Of a stretch of DNA of 64,000 nucleotides, positions 48,420 to 59,698 are shown in pieces. Under the pieces are notes generated by a model. It ran no database searches, was not told the DNA's origin, and was given only the letters and a program-made list of their open reading frames with translations. Position 1 is the first letter of the stretch. Every line of letters starts with the position of its first letter. This DNA comes from Oreohelix idahoensis (Eukaryota; Mollusca; Gastropoda; Stylommatophora; Oreohelicidae), in NCBI GenBank assembly GCA_024509875.1, contig JAMPIV010012158.1:82124-146123 (forward strand), given 5' to 3'. The translations under genes and the position numbers were made by a program.

Positions 48420-49565
48420 TGTAACTGTCTTTTTTTTTTCTTGTTGAGGTGATCACTGGCCCAAGACAGTTTACATGTTGTTAGATGTGTAGTGCGAGCG
48501 TATGATGAGTTGAGTGTGGGTGCGAATGAAGACGCGAATGTGTTTAGGCTCGTATAGATGTAGATCCTGCAACCCATACTCGCACATGCAGTAATCAAGG
48601 ATGCTTTGACACTGCAGGCATGTTTCAAGACATTTATTGACGGGAACACACATAATATCAACAGGAACAGTCAGTGTAACAAGGTCATGCTGACCTGACA
48701 TCGATAGGTATACATTTGGCATTCAAAAAGGTAAACATCAGAATAGACGTGCATGGTCAATAGCAAAGTTCTTCAATAATGACAGTTCGTAGCGTCGCCC
48801 TTGGCGTCTCTGACTAAACGCGTCAGATGCCTTAGTTACCTTGACATACAGGTGCAACTTGGCACTCCCGCCAATTGCACATATCAGGCTGTAGTATAAT
48901 AGCCGGAAGCACAGGCCTCGTCCTAACGTCGGCCGTGTACTTCTGTTAAATAGGTTATCACCAACCCTGCAGTAATACTTATTGTAGATAGAAGTTCCGC
49001 CAATCTGCGGCTCCCACAATATATCCTCGTCACTGGATTTCTGGACAATATAAGACTAACAGTCTTGGATGGCTACCTCGAGCACAAATATATAAGTTCT
49101 GAAATGGCGGATCCGTGAACTGCTGTTCACCCTAGGTAATCCTTTACATGTTCTGCCACCGAAAAGCGTAATAATGCATAAAGGTCGGTATTACCTGGTA
49201 AATGAATCCTCAGAACTACACAAGGAATTCTGTCGTCATCCCGACGCACAGAGATTCACTGGGGAAAACTGCCATAGCAGTTACTTCGAAGATTCTCCCC
49301 GAAAAACAATGGACTCTTGGTCCCTTCAGAAAAACAGGACCTCCCGGCTTCCCGGAAGTATATCTCACTCCCGCTTAAAAAACCTTCCCATAGGCCCACG
49401 CCGAACTGTCAACCTCTGACCCTAAAGGTCAAACACAATGAATGAATAAACAAGGGAAGACAACCCCTAATCAACCTGACATCGCAGGTAAAGACACAAT
49501 TATACTTATGATACAAACATAAGCAAATAACTTGACAGATGACTCCGTCGAAAATGACAGCAACA
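48420..49565 (-). repeat. E3 LTR C (right; 5' LTR of the array)
   Basis: 1146 bp, TGTAACTGTC to GACAGCAACA, followed by the outer CCGAT duplication at 49566-49570. Shares the A allele at the three sites where LTR B differs. Confidence 0.95.
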
Positions 49566-49999
49566 CCGATGTACTAATAAATTGTAACGTTTTTGTATAT
49601 CTAGGGCTTCCGAGCTTGTCACTCTTTCGCAGCCAATGCCAAGTTGAAGAATCCTTGGTATTTTCTACATTGTAAATCTAGGCTTTTCCTGTGGCTTTTC
49701 TGCCATTCCGAAACTTGTGCAGTCTGAGCTCCACTTTTTCTTGGCATCGTATGTATTTAAAGGATCCTCATATATGGTTTCACGCTAGAAAGGGTGGAGG
49801 AAGAAGGGGCAACATTATGTGCATTCCTCACCATTACTGGGGGCTCTCCAAATATGTACAGTTCTAACTCTGTGCTCTGGCTGTGAGCTCTCCTAAGGAA
49901 TCGTCATGTCCTGCATGGAGCCACTTCCAATATCCTTTCGCCCGCCAAAAATTGCAATACGTCGATGTACTGATAAACGGTCGTGAAAGATTCTAAGAA
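49566..49999. other. E3 right target duplication and unassigned flank
   Basis: CCGAT (49566-49570) then unannotated sequence. In the phase of the small ORF at 32372 the first codons are followed by TAA. The rest shows no domain. Confidence 0.5.
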
Positions 50000-51120
50000 C
50001 TTCTCTTCAAGAACCATGCCTTGTGGCGTAGGAGATTATGTCTCTCCACAAATTCCTAACTCTAGTACAGTTTATCAATTCTGTTGTTGGCTTCTTTCCA
50101 TGGCACGATGTCAGACTGTCCAGTATTTTCTTTCTTTGTCTTCCCTTATCTCTTTTCCCTTCAATCTGACTTCTTTACCCTTCAATCTGACTTCTTTTCC
50201 CTTCAATCTGACCTCTTTTCCCTTCAATCTTACCTGTTGTTATGATATATTAAGGCTTTCCTCTTCTCATAACATGCCCAAAAGAAAGTGGATTGCTTCT
50301 TTCTAACTTGTGAAATAAGTTTCCTTTACGCGATGGCCTCTTTCTGAAATACTGATTGCTATTTTTAGCTGTCGAAGGTATTTTTAACATTTTTTCTGTA
50401 AAACTACATCTCTGTGGCCTCTAGTGCGTTCTCTACTTGTTTATTAATTGTCTTGTCCATAACTCACTCTCATATGTCATGATTTGATCTATATAACACT
50501 GAAGAACTCCCTTTCTTACTTCCAATGACAAAGAATTGTTGCATAAAATACTCTTCAGATTGCTGTCTTTGCCTGAGCTATTCTGCTCTTCACTTCTGAG
50601 ATACACCTTCCATCAGTTGTTATTAATGTGTCCATGTATTTGAATCTATTGACATGTTTTAAAACTGTTTTATTTACTTTGATAGTGCATTCTAGGGCAG
50701 CCATTTTCTTTGCGACGACCATTACCTGTCTTGTTTGCTATTAAGGCTGGGGCCTTTATTTCCACTTTCTATCACTATTGTATCAACCATGTCCTGCAGC
50801 TTCTTTTCACTTTTTTTCAATTAAGAATGTATCATCAATGTATCTCAAGTTGTTTTATATTATGTCTACCAATGGATAATCCTTCTAGGACCACATTTTT
50901 AAAATGTCAATATTAATTCTGTTTGTTTTGTATTCTTCATTTCCTTCTTCTTTTTCTATTAATCTCCTTCAACATATTCTTCTATCACTTCTTCTTATAC
51001 TAAATCGTATTCTAAGTCTTCCATTGTTCTTTCTTCAGTTTGTTCTGCTTTTGAATTTGAAAATCATTGAAGTTCCTTGCAGCAACAATGTTTTTCATCT
51101 CTGATTATTTACAGACTCTT
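50000..51120 (-). mobile_element. Decayed LINE reverse transcriptase (minus strand)
   Basis: Read on the minus strand: an ADD-like box (YIDDTFLIE) near 50840, VVAKKMAALECTIKVNKTVL, VNRFKYMDTLITTDGRC and ISEVKSRIAQAKTAI near 50570-50660, FFGHVMRRGKP near 50270, a repeated IEGKR segment, and an end RNLWRDIISYATRHGS near 50010. Many stops and shifts. The order matches the RT and C-terminal part of a LINE; the clade is not resolved. A 21-bp repeat has expanded inside it. Confidence 0.75.
50155..50235 (-). repeat. 21-bp tandem repeat inside the LINE remnant
   Basis: Four units of cccttcaatctgacttcttt. The period is seven codons and repeats the IEGKRSQ stretch of the LINE C-terminus in frame. Confidence 0.9.
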
Positions 51121-51827
51121 GCCCGTCTGGGGCTTTGCCATTCTAATCTATTAATAGACTGGAAGTAGTTGTTTGTATCTCGTTAGTTGTTTCGGTTTTC
51201 CCAGTTTCTTACTGTTTACATTTTCAACAGGCATATTGCATTAACGTTGGTTATATAAGTTTTCGTTTATGCAAAGATTATGACTTGACTAACTGTATAT
51301 TATTGAGTGGTATTATTGAGTGCTGTGAACTTTTGCAACAACTAATACTGAATAGAAAAAAAACTTTACGAAGATACCAATAACCTCATGCTGACTACGC
51401 TTTCTTTGAACATTTTCAAGTTGGCGTCTGAAAGTGAACAAAGATGAATCAAACGGGTAACGATATAATTAAGAAAATGAAGGCCATTAGCTGAAAGTAA
51501 ATGCGCCCCCAGTAGGTCATGCGCTGTCGGGGGGGGGGAGGGGGGGGGGGAGGGACCGAATAGGACTAGTGGTTTCACAGCTATGTCGTAAAAGGCGACT
51601 AATAAGGGAATGTGCTTGGGGCTGGCAACGTCCAAATTATAACTAATTGCTGCAGAAGCCACCACTGGATGAGCAGATGAATGACTGACTTATGGTTATC
51701 TGCAAAGAGACCAGCGACAATGGTGGTCCATGATCCAAAAAGGAGCAGCGAAGAACATTGAGTGAATTATGAATGAACTTGCTGTGCGTTTTTTTGGGGA
51801 GTCTATTCTTACAGCTTAACATTTCGG
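51121..51827. other. Unassigned sequence with a repeat scrap and a G tract
   Basis: 51344-51446 resembles the first 120 bases of the window. 51529-51554 is a near-pure G run broken by single A bases. 51580-51660 (gtaaaaggcgactaataagg and cttggggctggcaac) looks like part of a dispersed repeat. Confidence 0.45.
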
Positions 51828-52436
51828 TGTCTGTAAATGTTTCCTATTTGGGGGTCACATTAGTGCAATAACAGTGGAACTGTGTCTGTAAATGTTTGTT
51901 ATTTGGGGGTCACATTAGTGCAATAACGCTGGAACTGTGTCTGTAAATATTTGTTATTTTGGGGGTCACATTAGTGCAATAACGGTAGAACTGTATCTGT
52001 AAATATTTGTTATTTGGGGGTCACATTAGTGCAATAACAGTGGAACTGTGTCTGTAAATATTTGTTATTTGGGGGTCACATTAGTGCAATAACAGTGGAA
52101 CTGTGTCTGTAAATATTTGTTATTTGGGGGTCACATTAGTGCAATAACAGTGGAACTGTGTCTGTAAATATTTGTTATTTGGGGGTCACATTAGTGCAAT
52201 AACGGTGGAACTGTGTCTGTAAATATTTGTTATTTGGGGGTCACATTAGTGCAATAACAGTGGAACTGTGTCTGTAAATATTTGTTATTTGGGGGTCACA
52301 TTAGTGCAATAACAGTGGAACGGTGTCTGTAAATATTTGTTATTTGGGGGTCACATTAGTGCAATAACAGTGGAACGGTGTCTGTAAATATTTGTTATTT
52401 GGGGGTCACATTAGTGCAATAACGGTGGAACTAGCT
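51828..52436. repeat. 53-bp minisatellite, about 11.5 copies
   Basis: Unit tgtctgtaaatatttgttat, then ttgggggtcacattagtgca, then ataac-gtggaac. The first units are more diverged; units from about 51990 are almost identical, differing mainly by A/G before tggaac. Confidence 0.97.
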
Positions 52437-52459
52437 ATTCTTCTTCATATTCTTATTTG

Positions 52460-52840
52460 ACCTTTCAACTCCCCATGGTGAATAAGCCTTCAACGAGCCT
52501 ATGCCAAGTCTTCCTGTCACGTGCCATCAGCTCAAAGTCTTTCCATATCTTCTTCATCTCCTTCATGTCTGTCTCTAGTTCTCTTTTTCAAGTGTTCTTT
52601 GGTCTTCCTCTACCTCTCTTACCCTGGGGATGGATTCCAGAACAAGGAATGTCTTGTAATGCTATCAACAGGTTTTCTCAGTGAGTGCCCTATCCATCCC
52701 CAGCGTCTTCTTCTCATCTCATGTTCCACTTGCACTTGTCTGGTTCTTGTCATCAGTTCCACATTAACGATCCTGTCATACCACTTTAATCCTTCTCTTC
52801 TACACAGTCACCCGTTTATGAAAGTCTCTAACTATTAGTG
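52460..52840 (-). mobile_element. LINE C-terminal scrap (minus strand)
   Basis: On the minus strand it reads WGWIGHSLRKP, SITRHSLFWNPS and, after stops, the usual Arg/Gly/Pro tail and a final DRKTW-like box near 52520. Related to 61900-62225 and 30326-30500. Confidence 0.65.
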
Positions 52841-53042
52841 TTGTTGTTTTTGTTGTTCTCCATGTTTCATAGCCATACAATAGGACTGACTTGACATTTG
52901 AATTGATAATTCTGATTTTTATGTTGATATATGTCCCAGTGCAATGAAAGCTCTATTTTGATATTATTGGCTTTTCCTCCAGACATGGGGTATTATGAGA
53001 TATTTTCATATAAATATAAATGTTTACTGGCTGCTTTAAACA
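52841..53042. other. Unassigned sequence before the 608-codon ORF
   Basis: No feature beyond a possible acceptor tract further downstream (tttcttcctccttcaaccag, 53090-53109). Confidence 0.4.
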
Positions 53043-54869
53043 TTGTTTGAAGGCAGAATCTTTATCACAACCCATCGTAACATGACTGTTTCTTCCTCCT
53101 TCAACCAGATGGACGAGCAACAATACATCCACGGTGTTCAATCTTTGACTTCCACATTCCCGTCAGATCTAATCCCAACCACCTCCACGGCACAGTCAGA
53201 GCACGACCTTGTCGGGCGAGAGTTCAGTATCCCCAAAACAGTAAGCCCACAGAAATCAGCTTCCTTCCTGTCGCTCTGTCCGTGGACATCAACCGCTTTA
53301 TCGCCACTGGAGAGGTTTTACTGCACCTGCATTGCCCCGTTCGATGTGGACCATCACTGTGAAAACCAAAAGCCGTCTGTGAAATGTAACAATGGTTGTG
53401 TCTGTTGTAAAAGGAGCGAAGAAGCCACGACTGTCCCTCTTCATCATTTAAAATCAGATGAAACCTACTGCGGTAGCTTTACTACTATCTCTAGCGGCAA
53501 CACCAACAGAACATATCCTGAATCAGGTCTGTTATGTAAGGATAGTAAACAAGTGAAACTGCTAACAAGAGGACCAGAATGTGTTGTGGAAACCCAAGAT
53601 GAAAATCAAACGATGACAGTTAAAAACGCACAGAAATTAATATCTGCAGAATGTTCTCATCCACTGTTGGATTTAAGTTTAGTAAACACATCGCAGACAG
53701 AGCATGAGCATGCTAGTGTTCTACACACAACAGAGAAATATAAAGATCACAACAAGGATGATTGTACTCAAATTAACATCGATGCGAAAGTTGAAGTGAG
53801 AATATGTGACGACAGTATAACCGTGTGTCTGAAAGATTCCATGACGGATGTGTTGATTGTGAGGCAGAATGCTACAGGAGTTCAGGGAACGAGCGTTTCG
53901 GATGAAGCGATCAGAATAGAAAATGACGAGACAGAAAAGCAGCGACTTCCAGATGGACAGCAAGTACATATTAGTATAACTGGGAGAAATGTGATCATTA
54001 AATTTGATGGAGGGACAGCTCAGAGAAATTCTTATCATTCCACAGATGTTGCCAGGGCTTCTAGTAAGTATGATGTCAGAAAGTATTCATTACATTATCC
54101 GTCTGCACCAAACACAAAAGACTTAGAATGCAATGAACATAATCCAGATGATCAATCCGTAACTTACGGAGATTATAGCAGAAGGGAGAAGACTGATTTG
54201 CAGAAAGAATGTTCTATTGTAGAAAGTAAAAGCACAACAGGACCTTTTCTTCCTTCATCAACGTACTTTATTGAACTCAAAAGAGCAGAAAACATGCACA
54301 GTGTAGATCAAAATACACCACCTCAAGATTACCCTTCACGTGAAATTGAAGGAAAAGAAGACCTGAAAGTTGAGCAGCCGAAGAATGCTTGTATCAATCG
54401 TGAGAACGCTACCTTTGAAAGCGTTATTCAAGAATATGTGACTCACTTACTGCACAGCTGCAATAAAGATTCCGAAAATGAAAATCCTAGTAAGAACAAT
54501 CAAGATAATGTACACGAAGAGGATAACGGCGAGGATCTGATGTCTGATGAACGTGCCGAAGACATTTCTGAAGATAGTGAAAGTCGTAGCAAAGGTCACA
54601 TAAAGAGTGGAGCAGTACCTTCTGAAGACACTAATCGGGCTGTGAAAAATGATGAAGAACGTTCACAGTGCGAAAATTATGGTATCCATCACCTTGATCC
54701 TAAAGACATCATTTGTAGACTACAAGATGGAAGAGGCAGTGCGAGCCATGCTCGAAATTTTGGTCAAGTCAGAGATCACCCCGAAGACTCCAGTAATTTG
54801 GAAGTAGGTCACAAGGAGAGTCATCAAGGTGATTACCATCTGATTTTGATAAAATATGTACCCTGTTAA
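53043..54869 (+). CDS. Large single open frame, unknown protein (host gene candidate)
   Basis: 608 codons without interruption. The true exon may start at 53110, where a polypyrimidine tract ending in CAG precedes ATGGACGAG; a donor-like AAGGTGATT lies at about 54827-54835, so the last residues may be intronic. The sequence is hydrophilic with no signal peptide or membrane segment. A Cys-rich patch lies at about 92-125 (FYCTCIAPFDVDHHC, CNNGCVCC). At about 252-325 there are two beta-like stretches (VEVRICDDSITVCL, VHISITGRNVIIKF), and about 485-545 is very acidic. No family is recognised. Retroelement motifs are absent. Length and composition argue for a real exon. Confidence 0.6.
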   Translation: MFEGRIFITTHRNMTVSSSFNQMDEQQYIHGVQSLTSTFPSDLIPTTSTAQSEHDLVGREFSIPKTVSPQKSASFLSLCPWTSTALSPLERFYCTCIAPFDVDHHCENQKPSVKCNNGCVCCKRSEEATTVPLHHLKSDETYCGSFTTISSGNTNRTYPESGLLCKDSKQVKLLTRGPECVVETQDENQTMTVKNAQKLISAECSHPLLDLSLVNTSQTEHEHASVLHTTEKYKDHNKDDCTQINIDAKVEVRICDDSITVCLKDSMTDVLIVRQNATGVQGTSVSDEAIRIENDETEKQRLPDGQQVHISITGRNVIIKFDGGTAQRNSYHSTDVARASSKYDVRKYSLHYPSAPNTKDLECNEHNPDDQSVTYGDYSRREKTDLQKECSIVESKSTTGPFLPSSTYFIELKRAENMHSVDQNTPPQDYPSREIEGKEDLKVEQPKNACINRENATFESVIQEYVTHLLHSCNKDSENENPSKNNQDNVHEEDNGEDLMSDERAEDISEDSESRSKGHIKSGAVPSEDTNRAVKNDEERSQCENYGIHHLDPKDIICRLQDGRGSASHARNFGQVRDHPEDSSNLEVGHKESHQGDYHLILIKYVPC

Positions 54870-55241
54870 TGTTCGTCTTTCGCACTTTGTGTGATGGGTG
54901 TTCTAGGTGATCTGAGTTTTATCTAATGACTAAAGTTGAATGTGGGATAAAAAACCCTAGCGCCCCCCCCACCCCACCCCCACCCCCCTATGGTAATGGC
55001 TCGGAAGTGTGAAGGTCTACTTAGGACACAACGAGTAAATGAGAGAAGGTGAATCCTCACTGAGAGTAAGGTTTCAGCAAGTATTCTAATGTCCAGCGAC
55101 TGCTTCACTCTGGGTTCCCGAAAGATAAGAGAGCCCTCACATCCAGTTTAGCCGGAACACAACAATGATACACGTAAACACGTACAGCACTAATAATATA
55201 AACAAGTTATAAACTAGGATGGACATTATTTACCTAAAAAA
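54870..55241. other. Unassigned sequence with a C-rich tract
   Basis: 54962-54988 is cccccccc-a-cccc-a-ccccc-a-cccccc; the minus strand has four runs of at least four G and could form a G-quadruplex. No gene. Confidence 0.6.
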
Positions 55242-56803
<1,562 letters not shown>

Positions 56804-57076
56804 AATCACAGCATTAAAAAAATAATGTTGCAAGGTGCCTAAATTAACGAACGTTTAAAGAAAATATTGACCTAATTAACTGACTAATTACTCATAAACT
56901 TGATACTGGACTTATGACAATATGATGAAAAGTCTTCAGTCCCATAAATAAGTAAACTGCACTTGAAGCAGATGATTTGGCAAGTATACTGCCTGCCGAA
57001 GAATAAACTAAAATATTCGCAAATGATGCAGTCTAAAACTAACGTTCACTTCTGGATAACTACAGCTTGTAAAGGA
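56804..57076. other. Unassigned, probably intronic
   Basis: Stop-rich in the phase of the following exon-like frame. An acceptor-like ttctggataactacag ends at 57065 and another AG at 57076. Confidence 0.4.
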
Positions 57077-57253
57077 TATTGGACACTAAGGCTATGGTGT
57101 CTGGCTTTATTATGCATCATTACTATCTGGACTTTGCACTCAGTATGATGGTTGACTTAGCCAACGAAACTCTGGGTTTGATGAATGACTATGTTGCATC
57201 TCAGTACTATCTGGCTAATGCTCGGAGTACTGTCGTGCACCTATGGCTGATTA
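57077..57253 (+). pseudogene. Exon-like frame interrupted by the DNA transposon E4
   Basis: Open from an AG at about 57076: residues include HHYYLDFALSMMVDLANETL and MNDYVASQYYLANARSTVVH. The E4 transposon inserts at TTA 57251-57253. On its far side, from 61002, the same phase stays open for nine more codons and reaches GATGTAAGAC, a near-consensus donor (GT at 61030). The host exon would then be about 205 bases. The protein family is not recognised, and an older transposon ORF cannot be excluded. Confidence 0.4.
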
Positions 57254-57593
57254 CACTAGTCAACAAATTTTCAAAAGTTATTTGTACCAGAAATTAAATA
57301 TACCATTTCTTATTGATTTTGACATGCTGATTTCAAATATCATAATGAAATTCACCAATTGGCTCTGGTTTTTTTTTAAATGACAAATTTACATTACAGT
57401 AATACAAATAATGTATGCTTGTTTAATTCTCTGGGGTGAACAGCTAGTCTTTCTACTTTAGCATTATAAATATTGTGGTTACATACTCAATTAATTGATA
57501 TTTCAACATAAAATGATAGAAAAAATAAAAACATTATTTAAAGTTCACATATCATGTTTTAAAAAGGCACATTTGAACCCATTCCGTCATTAT

Positions 57594-58306
57594 TCAGTCG
57601 CTGTTCGAGCTCTCTTTGCTCGCTTCTTGTAGTAAATCGATGAGGTGTCTCTTGTCAGTCCAACAGTAATCAGCAAGCATTGAAGGGCTCCAATTGCCTT
57701 GATACCTTGTCTCCATAGCAGCAATGTCCTGGTGAAATCGTTCACCATGCTCATCACTGACCGCTCCACAGTTTGACGTAAAGAAATCCAGATGAGAATC
57801 CAGAAAATGAATTTTCAAAGACATGTTGCAGCCAAGACTCTTATACTTCAGAAGGAGATTTTCTACAATTTAATTGTAATTATCAGATCTGTTGTTTCCA
57901 AGAAAATTGTCCACCACTGACTTAAATGCTAGCCATGCTGCTTTTTCCTTGCCATGCAACACGCAAAGAAACTCGTCATCATGAAGAAGTTTTCGAATGT
58001 GCGGACCAACAAATACTCCCTCTCTTATTTTAGCTTCACTCAGTCTTGGAAATTTTCTGATGAGGTATTTGAAAGCCTCATCTGTTTTTTCCATTGCCTT
58101 GACAAAGTATTTCATGAGACCCAGCTTAATGTGCAAGGGTGGCAACAAAATCTTGCTGGTGTCGACAAGTGCTGGGTTCTCAACGTTCTTACTGCCAGGC
58201 TGCAATGACTGCCTGATTGGCCAATGTCTTCTGATGTAATGGTCACTTCGTGCACGGCTATCCCACTCACAGAGAAAGCAACAGTGCTTGGTGTATCCAC
58301 CCTGTA
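57594..58306 (-). pseudogene. E4 transposase-like ORF, C-terminal part
   Basis: Two frames in one phase, 58306-57870 and on to 57594, separated by a TAA at 57870-57872. Motifs in order: YTKHCCFLCEWDSRARSDHY, LLPPLHIKLGLMKYFVKAM, IREGVFVGPHIRKLL, SLKIHFLDSHLDFF and SDEHGERFHQDIAAMETRY. The Cys pair followed by D-S-R fits the Cys/Asp-His insertion described for CACTA/Chapaev-type transposases. The HGERFHQD region is the likely site of the last acidic catalytic residue. Confidence 0.7.
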
Positions 58307-59681
58307 ATAATAATAAATTCTTTAAGCACCAAACACGGCGCATAAGGCAGAAACCAGTGCTCTCCAGGTTGTTCGTTGTGACGCCACTCCTCTTAGCTCT
58401 TGCACATTATTTAGGCCTAACGTTCTTCCTTCTCTTATTATTGTTCTTCTGAGTGTTTCTTTTGGTCTTCCTTTTTTCCTCTTACCCTCCGGAACCCAAG
58501 TGAGCGCCTGTAGTGGTATTCTGTTGTTTTGCATTCGTAGGACATGACCGATATATGACCATCGTCTTTTCCTTATATAGTCGGAGACATATTTCTGTCT
58601 AGAGTCTTCTCTTATTTGTCGATTAGTCTTGAATTCTTTCCAACTGATGTTCATGAGTTTTCTAAGACATTTGTTCTCGAATGTATTCAGCTTGTTCTCC
58701 AATAATTTTGTTATTTTCCAACTCTCACAGCCGTATGTTAACACTGAGATAACATTTGAATTAAACAGACGAAGCTTGGTATGTATATTCAATGATCGTA
58801 ATTTCCAAATGTTAGATAATCTATTGAAGGCGCTAGCTGCCAAAGCAATTCTAGTATGGATTTCTCTTGTTGTGTCACCATCCTGAGTCATTTTACTGCC
58901 TAAATAATTGAAACTTTCAACTTTCTGTAGTTTTTCCCCGTTCAAGATGATATCAAAGGTCTCGTTAGAAAAGTTCATAACTTTAGTTTTAGAGGCATTT
59001 ATTTGGAGACCTATTTTAACCGAGAGATGACACAAATTATTTACTGCTTCTTGGGATTGTCTGGGTGTTGAACTTAAGAATGCTAAATCATCTGCGAAAT
59101 CCAGGTCCCCCAGGAATTTTCCATTTGTCCATTTTATACCTAATTGTTCATTGTGGGTATAGTTTCTCATAACCCAATCAATAGCTATTCCAAAAAGTAG
59201 TGGTGACATAATACAGCCTTGTTTCACCCCTGTTTCTACTGTAAACCATTCTGTATTCCCTTTATTTGTTCTAACACAACATCTTGCATTGTCATATAGC
59301 GCTTTGATTATATTCACATATTTTGTTGGAAAACCATAGATTGTAAGTATCTTCCACAATGATGGGCGGTGTAGACTATCAAAGGCTTTTTGAAAATCGA
59401 CGAAGGTGATAATAAGTGGCGATTGCATTTCCACTGATTCTTCTATAATTGTTCTTAGTGTGAATATTTGATCAATACATGATCGTTTCGGCCTGAAACC
59501 CGCTTGTTCTTCTCTGATCTTTTCGTCAGCATGCAATTTAAGTCTTTCTAACATCATGCAACATAATAATTTTCCAGGTACTGATAGTAGAGATATACCA
59601 CGCCAGTTATTACAGTCTGATAGATCACCTTTCTTCGGTAACTTTACAATAATACTGTCTTTCCATTGTTGTGGTGGTTGT
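58307..59681 (-). mobile_element. 5'-truncated LINE inside E4
   Basis: Flanked by the 11-bp duplication TCCACCCTGTA (58296-58306 and 59682-59692). On the minus strand it ends in TTATTATTAT directly after the stop codon, with almost no 3' UTR. This and the simple-repeat tail fit RTE-like LINEs. Confidence 0.93.
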
Positions 59682-59698
59682 TCCACCCTGTAGTCCAA
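58322..59698 (-). CDS. LINE reverse transcriptase, C-terminal 450 residues
   Basis: The minus frame of 458 codons includes a few residues of E4 sequence at its start. Motifs: VKLPKKGDLSDCNNWRGISL, QAGFRPKRSCIDQIFTLR, VDFQKAFDSLHR, GVKQGCIMSPLLF, LDFADDLAFLSS (catalytic F-A-D-D), FNYLGSKMT, VLTYGCESWKI, RRWSYIGHVLRM and GKRKKGRPKETLRRT. The RT is open from the fingers to the end; the endonuclease half is missing through 5' truncation. Being free of stops, it is a fairly recent insertion. Confidence 0.92.
   Translation of the reverse strand: MDYRVEQPPQQWKDSIIVKLPKKGDLSDCNNWRGISLLSVPGKLLCCMMLERLKLHADEKIREEQAGFRPKRSCIDQIFTLRTIIEESVEMQSPLIITFVDFQKAFDSLHRPSLWKILTIYGFPTKYVNIIKALYDNARCCVRTNKGNTEWFTVETGVKQGCIMSPLLFGIAIDWVMRNYTHNEQLGIKWTNGKFLGDLDFADDLAFLSSTPRQSQEAVNNLCHLSVKIGLQINASKTKVMNFSNETFDIILNGEKLQKVESFNYLGSKMTQDGDTTREIHTRIALAASAFNRLSNIWKLRSLNIHTKLRLFNSNVISVLTYGCESWKITKLLENKLNTFENKCLRKLMNISWKEFKTNRQIREDSRQKYVSDYIRKRRWSYIGHVLRMQNNRIPLQALTWVPEGKRKKGRPKETLRRTIIREGRTLGLNNVQELRGVASQRTTWRALVSALCAVFGA

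Larger units (their letters stand above)
32542..49565 (-). mobile_element. E3: tandem Gmr1-like LTR retrotransposon (LTR-int-LTR-int-LTR)
   Basis: Three near-identical 1.15-kb LTRs separate two internal regions of about 6.8 kb, all on the minus strand, inside one CCGAT duplication. Pol order is protease, integrase, RT, RNase H: copia-like order with gypsy-like domains, which is the definition of Gmr1-like elements. Copy B (right, 41614-48419) is 5' and copy A (left, 33688-40466) is 3'. Gag and pol appear to be one continuous frame in the ancestral form. Each copy is broken at different places. Near identity indicates a recent insertion. No envelope gene is seen. Confidence 0.93.

Noticed and set aside
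32542..49565. Possible envelope gene making E3 an errantivirus-like element
   Set aside because: Only about 420 non-coding bases lie between RNase H and the 3' LTR; no membrane protein frame.
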